Shown piece after piece: positions 23,912 through 31,920 of a stretch of DNA of 64,000 bases. Source of the DNA: Planctomycetota bacterium (GTDB taxonomy: Bacteria > Planctomycetota > UBA8742 > UBA2392); contig JAGQRH010000014.1 in assembly GCA_020425605.1 (NCBI GenBank), forward strand, positions 1 through 64,000, written 5' to 3'. Position 1 is the first letter of the stretch. Each line of letters starts with the position of its first letter. Under the pieces are notes generated by a model that saw only the letters and a list, made by a program, of their open reading frames with translations, was not told the DNA's origin and did not search any database. The position numbers were made by a program, and so were the translations under genes.

Positions 23912-26900
23912 ATGCGCAAGTGGATGCTGCTTCTGGTTTCCCTGTCGCTGCTGCTCTGCCTGCAGCCCCAGTGCCCATTTGTGCTCTCGGCCCAGGACAC
24001 GCCCGCGGAGCCTGAGGCGAAGCCGGACAAGCCCGACCGCCCCTTCGTGGAAAACATGACGCGCGAAGAGGCCGAGGCGGACATTGCCCGGGTTCTCCGG
24101 GAAGACGACGAAGATGCCTACGAGCGCATCAACAAAGGCCGCCTCCAGTGGGTGCCGCTGCTGCTGAGCGCGAAGTACTGGCGTGAATGCGTCTATTGGG
24201 CCCATGAATTGCTCGCCGAGGAAATCGACTGGGTGCGCAAACGCCAGCGTTGGGAAGTCGCACTCTATGGCTGCGACCCTGACGACATCGTTGCGCGCTA
24301 CAACGACATGAAAGATGTGTTTGATGCATCCGCGCCGCAACTCTGCCGCGCGATCCTGGCCCTCTACACTTTGGGCGCCGACGCCCAGGCCGACAAGCTG
24401 GTGAAGACCGCGCCCGATGACCCGTGGGTGCGTGCCGCGCTGGCATGGCTGGGCAAGCTCGAGAGCGCCGAGGCGTGCGCGAACGCGCTGATCGTGGTGC
24501 TGCCCAGTTACATGGATCAACTGAATGACCACTACATCAACCTGAACCCCGGGTTGCTCGACGAGGACGCCGGCGAGTACGCCGTCTATTCATCCATGTA
24601 CTGCGAGCTGACGGCCGGGATCATGTTGACGCCGGATGGTGTGATCGCGTTTCCCTCTTTCCCGGTGCAGTGGGCTGCCGCGCGGTTCTTTGAGCGCCTG
24701 GGCATCATCGTGACGCAGGATGGGCGTCCCGAGTTCCGCAATCGCATAGCCAAGCAGATCGAGATCGTGTGCGGCAAGCGCGACAACTATCTCGCGCAGA
24801 AGCAGAAGTTTGAGGCGGCACCTTCCGCCAGCAGCTCGGGTGGCCCGGTGACGGGGAAGACGGCGCAGCTCTCGATCGGGCCGCAGATGCTTCAGTACGC
24901 GCGCATCCTGCCCGGGAATTATGAGTACCCGCAATTGATCTGCGCCATCAGTGCGTTTCAGGGCTCGCCCGACTGGCCGCAAGCGCAGCAGTATTTGCTC
25001 GATCGACTTGAGTCTTATGGCGATCGCCTGTGCGCGCTGCTTGCCGCGCGAATGATGCTGGCTCAGCGCGATGACCGGCGCGACGCTGTCATAAGCGTGG
25101 CGCGCTGGCTGCGGAACAGCAGCCTGTGCAACGATGTTGCGGCTGCGTTCCGGACAGCGCTCGAGCAGGGAGGCGATGACCTGGCCCCGCTCGCGCAGGC
25201 GATGGCGGGCAAGGCCGACTTCCCGACGGACTTCCGGTTCGCGCCCCTGAACCTACGCATCGAGCAGCGGGCGGCGCTGGTCAACGCGCTCGCGGGCGAA
25301 GATGAGCGCAAGGCCTACGGCGGCGCGGTGCCGCTCTACTGGATGAACGTGGCGATGGCGCGCTGGTCGCAGCTCAACGTGCTGGGCGGGCTGGAGGCCG
25401 CGTTGCAGTCGATGGACGCCGATGGCGCCGCCAACGGGTGGAAGAACGGCTGCCAGGCCGCCGTGCAGGCGCACATGGAGCTCCAGTCGATGTCTCCGCC
25501 GCGGAAGATGCCGGAGATGCTGAAGGGATTTGCGGCGGAGCACCCGAAGTCCGTCGCCCTCCTGCAGGCGGTCTGGGACATGATCGAGGCCCCGGACAAG
25601 GACGAGCTGGCCAAGCTCGAGTGGGCAGCACTGGCGGCGCAGTATTCAGCCGGCAAGTTTGTCGAACTGAGCGAAGAGCAGGAAAAGCTGTTGCTGGAAG
25701 ACCCGCACGCCGGCGGCGGCTGGGGGCGGGTCATGCTCGGGATGATCGCCGGCGCGAGTGGCGACTCGATCCGTCGTGATGAGCTGATCGCGCTGGGTGA
25801 CGCGACCTGCCCGATTGACCGGCTGTGTGTCTCGATGCGCATGAGCTCAAACGACGATTTCGGCCACTGCCGCAGCGGCAACTGGCTGGCGCAGGAACAC
25901 CTGACCGTGCGCGGGGCGCTGCTTGCGCCGTTGCAGGCCGACCAGATCGCGTTCATCGGCTCGGTCCACGCGGCAATGGGCAAAGGTGCGCGCGGGGCGG
26001 GCGCTCTCGTTCGGCTGGCGATGGATCGTCCGGTTACGCCCTATTATTCCGGCCGGTTCCTCTATTCGCTCGGGCACATGCTGTTTTCGCGGGACACGAT
26101 CGCAGAGTTCGTGGTGATGACGATGAACGTGTACGGTGACCTGGTGCAGGACGACTGGGACGTCGCCGCCAAGAACGTGATCCGCCTGACGCGCTTCGGG
26201 CAAAGTGTCGAGTGGAACATGGGTGAGATCGCGCTCGTCACGCCGCCCGGCGAGTACATCCAGACTTGCGTTGAGCGCGAACTGCAGAGCAATTCGGACG
26301 ACGTGAACCACCTGCTCAACATGTCGCACGCTATCTGTGGAGGCGCGCCGTACCGCGCGCTTGAGCTGGTCGCCGACGCCGAGAAGCTCGGCGTGAGCCA
26401 GTACGGGCGTTTCGTGGCCGGCCAGATGTTTATCCGTGCCAGCGCCGCAACCGGAGACTTCGAGGGCGCGATAAAGCGTTACCGCGACATGCGCGACGAG
26501 GAGGTCGGCTACCCGGCGTATCTGGACTACTTCCTGCTGCACGGCATGGCCGAGGGGAACGACTGGAAGCACATCGAGGAGGCGTTGAAGGAAGTGCGCG
26601 CCCGTGAACCGGACCTCGATGATCCGCGCACGGCGGTCGGGCTGCGACGCGCGTACATGGCGGCCGGGCTGTACAAGGAGGCCGCCAAGCTGAAGATGCC
26701 CGCCGGAGTGAGTGAGGGAAAGGTCGCCTTCCGATACGGCCCTTGGTCGGACATCTTCTATGCCGCCCGCGCGCAGCTGGACGCCGGCAAGTTCAACGAC
26801 CTCGCTCGCGACAGCAACACCTACTACGAGAAGCGCTTGCCGTTCAGCGTTGGAATGGCGCTCGACTCCGCCTTGATTTATGCGATCTGCTGCAAACTGT

Positions 26901-27307
26901 CCCCGCAGCTCACGCCGCCAGGCCTGGATGACAATGGGCTGCTGCATGTTTTCGACAAGAAGGCATCGCACTACCTGGCGCAGTCTGACGGGCTGCTGGA
27001 CCAGCAGGCCATGCGCATTCTTTGCGGCGACGCCAAGCCTGATTCGCTGCCCCAGCCCGGCCACGACTGGGTTTGGCACGGCGCCCGGTTTGCCGAGCGG
27101 CCTTCGTTTGATCGCGGCTCCGGCTTCATTCGCGCCGGCGAGGTCGATGCGCGTGACCGGTTCGTGCGTGGCATAATCTCGTGGCTGTGCGGCGACGACG
27201 ACACCGCCCGGACCCTGCTGAAAGAATGCATGGACTTGGACCAGCGCTTCAGCCACGAGTACCACGTGGCGGACTACCTGCTGAAGAACCACCTCAAGAA
27301 GAAGTAG
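23912..27307 (+). CDS. Very large secreted protein of unknown function
   Basis: The ATG at 23912 (GGAG 7 nt upstream) gives a clear signal peptide (RKWMLLLVSLSLLLCL, cleavage near LSAQD). The longer frame from 23837 would hide it. The mature 1100 residues are mainly helical with many alanine/leucine-rich segments of TPR or SEL1 flavour, without a recognisable catalytic motif. They include an alternation near residues 830-900 (QYGRFVAGQMFIRASAATG). It is similar in design to the 977-residue protein at 1394. A predicted outer-membrane barrel follows after 68 nt. A role as a large periplasmic scaffold is possible but unproven. Confidence 0.7.
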   Translation: MRKWMLLLVSLSLLLCLQPQCPFVLSAQDTPAEPEAKPDKPDRPFVENMTREEAEADIARVLREDDEDAYERINKGRLQWVPLLLSAKYWRECVYWAHELLAEEIDWVRKRQRWEVALYGCDPDDIVARYNDMKDVFDASAPQLCRAILALYTLGADAQADKLVKTAPDDPWVRAALAWLGKLESAEACANALIVVLPSYMDQLNDHYINLNPGLLDEDAGEYAVYSSMYCELTAGIMLTPDGVIAFPSFPVQWAAARFFERLGIIVTQDGRPEFRNRIAKQIEIVCGKRDNYLAQKQKFEAAPSASSSGGPVTGKTAQLSIGPQMLQYARILPGNYEYPQLICAISAFQGSPDWPQAQQYLLDRLESYGDRLCALLAARMMLAQRDDRRDAVISVARWLRNSSLCNDVAAAFRTALEQGGDDLAPLAQAMAGKADFPTDFRFAPLNLRIEQRAALVNALAGEDERKAYGGAVPLYWMNVAMARWSQLNVLGGLEAALQSMDADGAANGWKNGCQAAVQAHMELQSMSPPRKMPEMLKGFAAEHPKSVALLQAVWDMIEAPDKDELAKLEWAALAAQYSAGKFVELSEEQEKLLLEDPHAGGGWGRVMLGMIAGASGDSIRRDELIALGDATCPIDRLCVSMRMSSNDDFGHCRSGNWLAQEHLTVRGALLAPLQADQIAFIGSVHAAMGKGARGAGALVRLAMDRPVTPYYSGRFLYSLGHMLFSRDTIAEFVVMTMNVYGDLVQDDWDVAAKNVIRLTRFGQSVEWNMGEIALVTPPGEYIQTCVERELQSNSDDVNHLLNMSHAICGGAPYRALELVADAEKLGVSQYGRFVAGQMFIRASAATGDFEGAIKRYRDMRDEEVGYPAYLDYFLLHGMAEGNDWKHIEEALKEVRAREPDLDDPRTAVGLRRAYMAAGLYKEAAKLKMPAGVSEGKVAFRYGPWSDIFYAARAQLDAGKFNDLARDSNTYYEKRLPFSVGMALDSALIYAICCKLSPQLTPPGLDDNGLLHVFDKKASHYLAQSDGLLDQQAMRILCGDAKPDSLPQPGHDWVWHGARFAERPSFDRGSGFIRAGEVDARDRFVRGIISWLCGDDDTARTLLKECMDLDQRFSHEYHVADYLLKNHLKKK

Positions 27308-27375
27308 CGCCGGGTTGCGACACGCCAGCCGCCGCGCCACGATGAACCGGGCGTGGCGGTTGCGTTGGAGTTGGC

Positions 27376-28215
27376 ATGTGGGTTCGGTTGCTCTGGGTAT
27401 GCGCGCTATTGGCCATGGCCGGTCAGGCACTGTACGCGGCGCCGCTGGATGACCGGCTGTCGCTTGAGTTGCGTGCGGACTATGCGGCCGACTTTGACGG
27501 GTTCATTCAGGTGCGTGAGCATTCGCTGGAAGGCGAGCACCTTGGTTTGCACGACAGCCTGGGCGTGGACCAGTGGTTCTCGATGAGCTTCGAGGCCGCC
27601 TGGCGCTTTGACGATTGCAACGGCATCCGCGCAGGCTTCACCTGGAACCAGTTCCGCGGCGGCAAGACACTCGACCACGACACACCGCACGACGGAGCGA
27701 TCTTCGCTGCAGGCACCACCATCGACTTCAGACCGACGCGATGGTGGCGGGCTGAGGTCTGGTATGAGTACACGCCATGGCGCACGGACTGGGGTGCGCT
27801 GACGCTGCTGGCGGGCGTGACGATCGACGACTTGAACGTGTTTCTGAAGCCGAACCGGCCCCGCCTCGGCACCAAGCAAGAGTACCACGAAGACTTCGGC
27901 GCGCAGCGCATGCCCTTGCCGGCGCTCGGCGCGCGCCTTGCCATCGAGCCCACGGCCGGGCTTCAGCTAGTGTTCGGGGCACGCGGCACCTACGTGGACA
28001 ACCTCGCCACCTGGTACTTCGAGGGCGGGAGGATCTACCACTCGCAGACTAACCTCGATGTCTCGGCCGCGATCAGCTATCGCATCGCCGAGCTCGAATT
28101 CGGAGCGGCCCTGCGTTATCGCGTGTTCCGCATCGAGGACCACAGCCGCGAAGACGGCAACGAGTTCGGTCTGCGCGGCACGCACGTCGAGTTCTACGTG
28201 CGCGTGATGTTGTAG
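27376..28215 (+). CDS. Predicted outer-membrane beta-barrel protein
   Basis: The 279-residue product has a signal peptide (VRLLWVCALLAMAGQALYAA). Alternating amphipathic strands with abundant Trp/Tyr/Phe follow, such as RWWRAEVWYEYTPWR and LEFGAALRYRVFRI. The C-terminus is FYVRVML, a barrel-type terminal strand although the last residue is Leu rather than Phe. It therefore implies an outer membrane in this organism. Its 68-nt distance from the 1131-residue protein suggests co-transcription. It is convergent with the SRPBCC gene (3 nt between stops). Confidence 0.7.
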   Translation: MWVRLLWVCALLAMAGQALYAAPLDDRLSLELRADYAADFDGFIQVREHSLEGEHLGLHDSLGVDQWFSMSFEAAWRFDDCNGIRAGFTWNQFRGGKTLDHDTPHDGAIFAAGTTIDFRPTRWWRAEVWYEYTPWRTDWGALTLLAGVTIDDLNVFLKPNRPRLGTKQEYHEDFGAQRMPLPALGARLAIEPTAGLQLVFGARGTYVDNLATWYFEGGRIYHSQTNLDVSAAISYRIAELEFGAALRYRVFRIEDHSREDGNEFGLRGTHVEFYVRVML

Positions 28216-28218
28216 CCG

Positions 28219-29445
28219 CTACTTGTCCTTGTCCGGCGCTTTGGCGCTGAGGTCGAGCTTACTGAGCTTGCTGCAGAAGGCTTCCCAGCCGCCCTTGAGG
28301 CTTTCGCGATTCTTCTGGTCGTCGTTGACCGGGTCAAAGCTGGAGTGGGTGATCTTGACGCGCACCCCGTGTTCCTGCTGTTCGAACTCAACAAGCACGT
28401 GAAGCGCGGGCGCGTCTTCGGGGTCCGTATTCCACTTCCAGGAGAAGCCGAGCTTCTTGTTCGGCTCCCAGGTCTCGATGACGCCGAGCAGCTGCCAGAC
28501 GATATTGCCGTCCTGGTCTTTCCACGTCGGCTGGTACTTGCCGCCGACCTTGCCCTCGACTTCGGCTTCCTTCGGCCACCACTTGGTCAGGCCCTCGCCG
28601 GTTGCCCACAGCTTCCACATCTCGTCGACGGAGCCGACGTTGGTGAAGTCGCCGCTGAGCACCAGCTTGGTCTTGTCCCTTGGTTCGAGGTGGGAGAGGA
28701 ACTTCTTTGCGGGCTTGAACAACTCTTCGGTGTTTCCGCGGTGGAGCTTCATCAGGCTGCGCTGCCAGTCGACCAGCACGATCTCGCGCGCGTCGTTGAC
28801 CCACAGGGCCAGCGCCGGGCCGCCGTCCGCGGTCTGCATGACATACTTCCAGGCCTTGACCTTGCCCTCGGGCAGCTCGACCTCTTCATTGCCCTTGCAC
28901 ACGAATGTGGTCTCGCCTTCTTCGTTCAGGCCGCCGTCTTCGCTGTACTGGTGGCGCTTGAGCGTGGCGCCTTCCTTCTGGGCCATGGCGGCCGCGAGGA
29001 TGTAGCCCATGCCGGTCATGGCGTCCTTGGCGACCTCGACGCGCAGGTCGTCGATCCCCGACTTGCCGACCATGGCATCGCCCTCTCTAGCGGCCAGGAT
29101 GCGGTCCATGCCGCTTGACCACTCGCTGTACGTGAGCCGCCAGGCGGCGTCGAAGGTGATCTGGCGGGTTTCTTCGTACTCCCAGCCGTCGTCGCTGATG
29201 TGCAGGTCGAAGTCGCAGTTCACGCCCTGCTGCGCCGTGTCGCGCAGGACCACGTGCACGTAGCCCTCTGTTCCGCCGCTCGTCGGGTACATGCCGTACC
29301 AGAACTCGCCCAGCTTCATACGGGTCAACTTCGGCACGGCAGGTGCAGGTGCAGGGTCGGCAGGCGGCGGTGTGGGCGGCGCCTCCTGTGCGACGACGGC
29401 CGAAACTACGAGCAGCAGCAGAATCAGGCTGGACAGGATACGCAT
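28219..29445 (-). CDS. Secreted protein with C-terminal AHSA1/SRPBCC domain
   Basis: The 408-residue product has a signal peptide (RILSSLILLLLVVSAVVAQ), a proline-rich linker and an unassigned domain (about 35-255). A C-terminal SRPBCC/AHSA1-type domain (about 260-395) has ATGEGLTKWWPKEAEVEG, the VIETWEPNKKLGFSWKW strand and a final helix GGWEAFCSKLSKL. AHSA1 domains are normally cytoplasmic ligand-binding or Hsp90-activator folds, so export is unusual. The ligand is unknown. The ATG is preceded by TGGAGTAA. Confidence 0.75.
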   Translation of the reverse strand: MRILSSLILLLLVVSAVVAQEAPPTPPPADPAPAPAVPKLTRMKLGEFWYGMYPTSGGTEGYVHVVLRDTAQQGVNCDFDLHISDDGWEYEETRQITFDAAWRLTYSEWSSGMDRILAAREGDAMVGKSGIDDLRVEVAKDAMTGMGYILAAAMAQKEGATLKRHQYSEDGGLNEEGETTFVCKGNEEVELPEGKVKAWKYVMQTADGGPALALWVNDAREIVLVDWQRSLMKLHRGNTEELFKPAKKFLSHLEPRDKTKLVLSGDFTNVGSVDEMWKLWATGEGLTKWWPKEAEVEGKVGGKYQPTWKDQDGNIVWQLLGVIETWEPNKKLGFSWKWNTDPEDAPALHVLVEFEQQEHGVRVKITHSSFDPVNDDQKNRESLKGGWEAFCSKLSKLDLSAKAPDKDK

Positions 29446-29510
29446 GGCTTACTCCAGGGGCGTGCAGGGGTGTAATGTTGTAGCGTCAACGAATTGTCGT
29501 CAAGCGAGAA

Positions 29511-30560
29511 CTAGAAGCCCTGGAAGGACTGGTAGTCCTCGTGCATGCCGGCCCTCGCCAGCACATCCGACACGGGGCGGCGCGGCGTGTGAGGCGCTTC
29601 ACGCGTCGGCTTGCCGAGGCGCATCAGAATCTGCGGGAAGCGAACGCCGACATGCTTGGCCAGCTCGGTGCGCATCAGGTCGACCTCAATCGGCTGGTTC
29701 AGGAAGCTGGCGGACAGCCCGGACTTCGCGGCCGACAGCAGCACCTGCGCGAGCGCTTCTCCCGTGCGGATCCAGTCGAGATGGTGGTCGGTGTTCGTGC
29801 CGAAAACACAGAGCGCCGGCGAGTGCTCGGCAAGGTCGTGGTCGCGTGCGGCCGTGCCTTTGCCGACGTCGAAGGTTCTCACGACCAGCGGGGCGGCGAT
29901 CGACATCAGCTCGCCGAGTCCCTGCGTGAAGCCGGGCATGCCGTCGCCGGTGCGTGTGCGGTTGTGGTGCATCCAGCTTGCCAGCTCGCGACGGAACGGT
30001 TTGCTTTCCATCTGCTGGCGGTCGCCGGCGGAGACGCGCTCAGCGATGGCGTGTCGTGAGGCGTCGTCATGGTAGCTGCGCAGCGAGACCAAGTGGGTAG
30101 CCGAGATTTCGGCAAAGTGCTTGAGCTGCTTGTCGCTGACGCTGCCGGGCTCGTAGGCGAAGCGGTTGGTCATGCGCTGTGGAAGAACTTCAAACAGCTC
30201 CGCCAGCGCCGGTTGCGCCCCCGCCTGGCTGTCGACGTAAATGCTCACCAGCAGGTCGGCATCATCTTCGGGGTTGCGATAGACTTTCAGCGGAAGCCCG
30301 AAGTGCGCGGCAGCGACCCTCAGATACAGCAACGCGCAGCCGCATGAAATCGCGAGCGAGCGGTCGTGGGGATCGACCACCGGCAGCGCGCGCGTGCGGT
30401 CGGCGTGCAGCGCGAGATGGTCGTCATGCTGGATGAACAGCCACGGCTGCGAGTTGTGCGAAGAGGGCGCCAGGATGGCGTAGTGCACCAGGAAGCTGAG
30501 CTTCTCGATGTCGGAGCCGTCGGCGGGAAAGTCGGCTTCGTTCGGCAGTTGCGGCCTCAT
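29511..30560 (-). CDS. Nitroreductase-family protein (Acg-type)
   Basis: The 349-residue protein has the FMN-loop motif LAPSSHNSQPWLF (about 30-43), the RALPVVDPHDRSLAISCG segment and a C-terminal KSGLSASFLNQPIE. This matches the Acg/long nitroreductase subgroup, a duplicated nitroreductase fold in one chain. These proteins may bind FMN and have mostly unknown substrates. Its start codon directly abuts the clpS stop (TAAATG), so it is translationally coupled to clpS and probably the second gene of that unit. Confidence 0.8.
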   Translation of the reverse strand: MRPQLPNEADFPADGSDIEKLSFLVHYAILAPSSHNSQPWLFIQHDDHLALHADRTRALPVVDPHDRSLAISCGCALLYLRVAAAHFGLPLKVYRNPEDDADLLVSIYVDSQAGAQPALAELFEVLPQRMTNRFAYEPGSVSDKQLKHFAEISATHLVSLRSYHDDASRHAIAERVSAGDRQQMESKPFRRELASWMHHNRTRTGDGMPGFTQGLGELMSIAAPLVVRTFDVGKGTAARDHDLAEHSPALCVFGTNTDHHLDWIRTGEALAQVLLSAAKSGLSASFLNQPIEVDLMRTELAKHVGVRFPQILMRLGKPTREAPHTPRRPVSDVLARAGMHEDYQSFQGF

Positions 30561-30878
30561 TTATTCGTCCGGCTCAATGGTGACAACCAGCGGGAACTTC
30601 TGGGTTCGCGCCGCGGATACGACCTGTTCTTTCTTCAGCTCGGCCACTTCCTGTGGGTAAGTGCCGGCGAGGCCCTGGCCGGTGTTATGGACCTCGAGCA
30701 TGATCTTCATTGCCTTGTCGATGTCGTGGGCGAAGAAGCGCATCAGTACCCAGATCACGAACTCCATGGTGGTCTTGGGGTCGTTGTGGAAGATCACCTT
30801 CCACATCGGCGCTCGTTTGCTTTTGGCATCGGCGTCCGTGTCGATCTTTGGCTTTGGCAGCGTCTGCGTGTCAGGCAT
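30561..30878 (-). CDS. clpS: ATP-dependent Clp protease adaptor ClpS
   Basis: The 105-residue product has a flexible N-terminal tail (1-25) and the ClpS core. FHNDPKTTMEFVIWVL carries the Asn-Asp of the N-degron pocket, and MLEVHNTGQGLAGTYPQE carries the pocket His. AELKKEQVVSAA contacts ClpA. ClpS delivers N-degron substrates to ClpA/ClpP. The core residues known to bind the free alpha-amino group are all present, so this paralogue should be functional. The gene is the first of a pair with the nitroreductase. Confidence 0.9.
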   Translation of the reverse strand: MPDTQTLPKPKIDTDADAKSKRAPMWKVIFHNDPKTTMEFVIWVLMRFFAHDIDKAMKIMLEVHNTGQGLAGTYPQEVAELKKEQVVSAARTQKFPLVVTIEPDE

Positions 30879-30884
30879 GCCGGC

Positions 30885-30890
30885 ATTCTA
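30885..30890 (-). promoter_or_regulatory. -10 box predicting leaderless clpS mRNA
   Basis: On the minus strand TAGAAT is followed by GCCGGC and the ATG, exactly 6 nt. No Shine-Dalgarno is present. No clear -35 box is seen. Confidence 0.5.
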
Positions 30891-30924
30891 GCACGCGTCG
30901 CGACGACGGAAGGGTGAGGGCGGG

Positions 30925-31428
30925 TTAGTTCTCACCTGGCACGTGCAGCTCGCGATTCAGCTTCAGCTCGTAGTAGACGACGCCCGGCAGGGGGTTGTGG
31001 TAGTACGGCTCCGTTACTCGAAAGCCGAAGCTCTCATACAGCCTGCGGGCGGCGGTCATCGCTGCCAGTGTATCCAGTCGCATCAGCTTGTAGCCGAGCG
31101 CCGCCGCGCGCGTGATGACCTCGTTGGCCAGCGCGCCTGCCAGTTTCTGTCCGCGATACTCCGGCCGAACATACATGCGCTTGAGTTCGCAGACGCCCTC
31201 TTCAAGGGGGCGCAGTGCGACGCAACCGACGGTCCGCTCGCCATCCATGGCCAGCAGGATGCAGCCCCGCGGTGCGGCGTAGCAGCCGGGCAACTCGGCC
31301 AGCTCTTCGTCGAATCCCTGAAATCCAAGGTCGATGCCGATCTCGGCAGCGTACGCACGGAACAGCTCACGCACTGCATCCACGTGGTCGGGAGACTCGG
31401 TGACGTCCAGTATGCGCTGGTGGCCCAT
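30925..31428 (-). CDS. GNAT-family N-acetyltransferase
   Basis: The 167-residue protein carries motif A RPEYRGQKLAGALANEV (about 107-123), the acetyl-CoA pyrophosphate loop. It also has the preceding strand CELKRMYV and motif B SFGFRVTEPYYHNP near the C-terminus. The acceptor is unknown. It lies between two ClpS paralogues that are on the same strand but separately promoted. An N-terminal acetyltransferase would fit an N-degron theme, but small-molecule acetyltransferases share this fold. Confidence 0.85.
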   Translation of the reverse strand: MGHQRILDVTESPDHVDAVRELFRAYAAEIGIDLGFQGFDEELAELPGCYAAPRGCILLAMDGERTVGCVALRPLEEGVCELKRMYVRPEYRGQKLAGALANEVITRAAALGYKLMRLDTLAAMTAARRLYESFGFRVTEPYYHNPLPGVVYYELKLNRELHVPGEN

Positions 31429-31434
31429 GGCGGG

Positions 31435-31440
31435 AGTGTA
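31435..31440 (-). promoter_or_regulatory. -10 box predicting leaderless GNAT mRNA
   Basis: TACACT on the minus strand, followed by CCCGCC and the ATG (6 nt). No ribosome site is seen. Confidence 0.5.
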
Positions 31441-31470
31441 GCAGACCGGCGCAAGCCGTTCGGCGCTCGA

Positions 31471-31815
31471 TCAGACGATCTGCGGGCCGCCTTCGATTTC
31501 TACCTTGAACGGGTAGCCGGCGTCGGCGGCGGCCTGGTCTACCTTGCGCTTGGCGAGCTCGGCGGGAATCGCGGGCAGCTCGGCGATCATGGCCTTGCCC
31601 TTGGCGCGGATCCGGTCCGTGAACGTGCGCGCCTTAACTTCATCGAAGCCGAAATACTGCTCGAGCACGAACAGCACGAAATCAACCGGCGTCTTGTCGT
31701 CGTCGTAGAACCAGACCTTCGCCCGCGCAGCAATCATGGTGCTGTCGTCACGGCCGGTATCGCTGTGAGTCTCGTCCGGCTCAAACTGCGGGTCGGAAGG
31801 TGTATCGTCGGGCAT
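31471..31815 (-). CDS. Divergent ClpS-like adaptor (second paralogue)
   Basis: The ATG at 31815 (6 nt after TATAAT) gives 114 residues. The longer upstream frame is not supported. The ClpS fold is clear: VWFYDDDKTPVDFVLFVLEQ, then DRIRAKGKAMIAEL and AELAKRKVDQAAADAGYP. By position the pocket Asn of the first paralogue is Asp here, and the conserved His is Arg (RIRAKG instead of EVHNTG). The known amino-group contacts are therefore changed, so substrate choice probably differs or N-degron binding is lost. The acidic N-terminus is longer than in the first ClpS. Confidence 0.8.
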   Translation of the reverse strand: MPDDTPSDPQFEPDETHSDTGRDDSTMIAARAKVWFYDDDKTPVDFVLFVLEQYFGFDEVKARTFTDRIRAKGKAMIAELPAIPAELAKRKVDQAAADAGYPFKVEIEGGPQIV

Positions 31816-31821
31816 GGCCAG

Positions 31822-31827
31822 ATTATA
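31822..31827 (-). promoter_or_regulatory. Perfect -10 box predicting leaderless clpS2 mRNA
   Basis: TATAAT on the minus strand, followed by CTGGCC and the ATG (6 nt). Consensus -10 with no ribosome site makes this the clearest member of the leaderless set. The likely -35 region falls in the adjacent REPIN. Confidence 0.6.
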
Positions 31828-31841
31828 GCGTGAGGAACGAG

Positions 31842-31920
31842 AACGGGTCAGGCACCTTTTTCGTCCTGATTGCCAATTCATCACCGGAATGATTCCGGAC
31901 GAGATAGGAGCCAGACCCCT
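31842..31920. repeat. REPIN-like element overlapping the glycosyltransferase start
   Basis: Outer arms GGGTCAGGCACC (left) and AGGAGCCAGACCCC (right) are imperfect REP halves. Inside are TCGTCC / GGACGA arms and a perfect 15-base palindrome CCGGAATGATTCCGG (31884-31898). The glycosyltransferase ATG at 31889 lies inside that palindrome. The right arm supplies AGGAG (31906-31910), 8 nt before an in-frame CTG at 31919. Confidence 0.7.

Noticed and set aside
25847..27430. 527-codon minus-strand frame across the large secreted protein
   Set aside because: Shadow of the 1131-residue gene, with no plausible start or domain.
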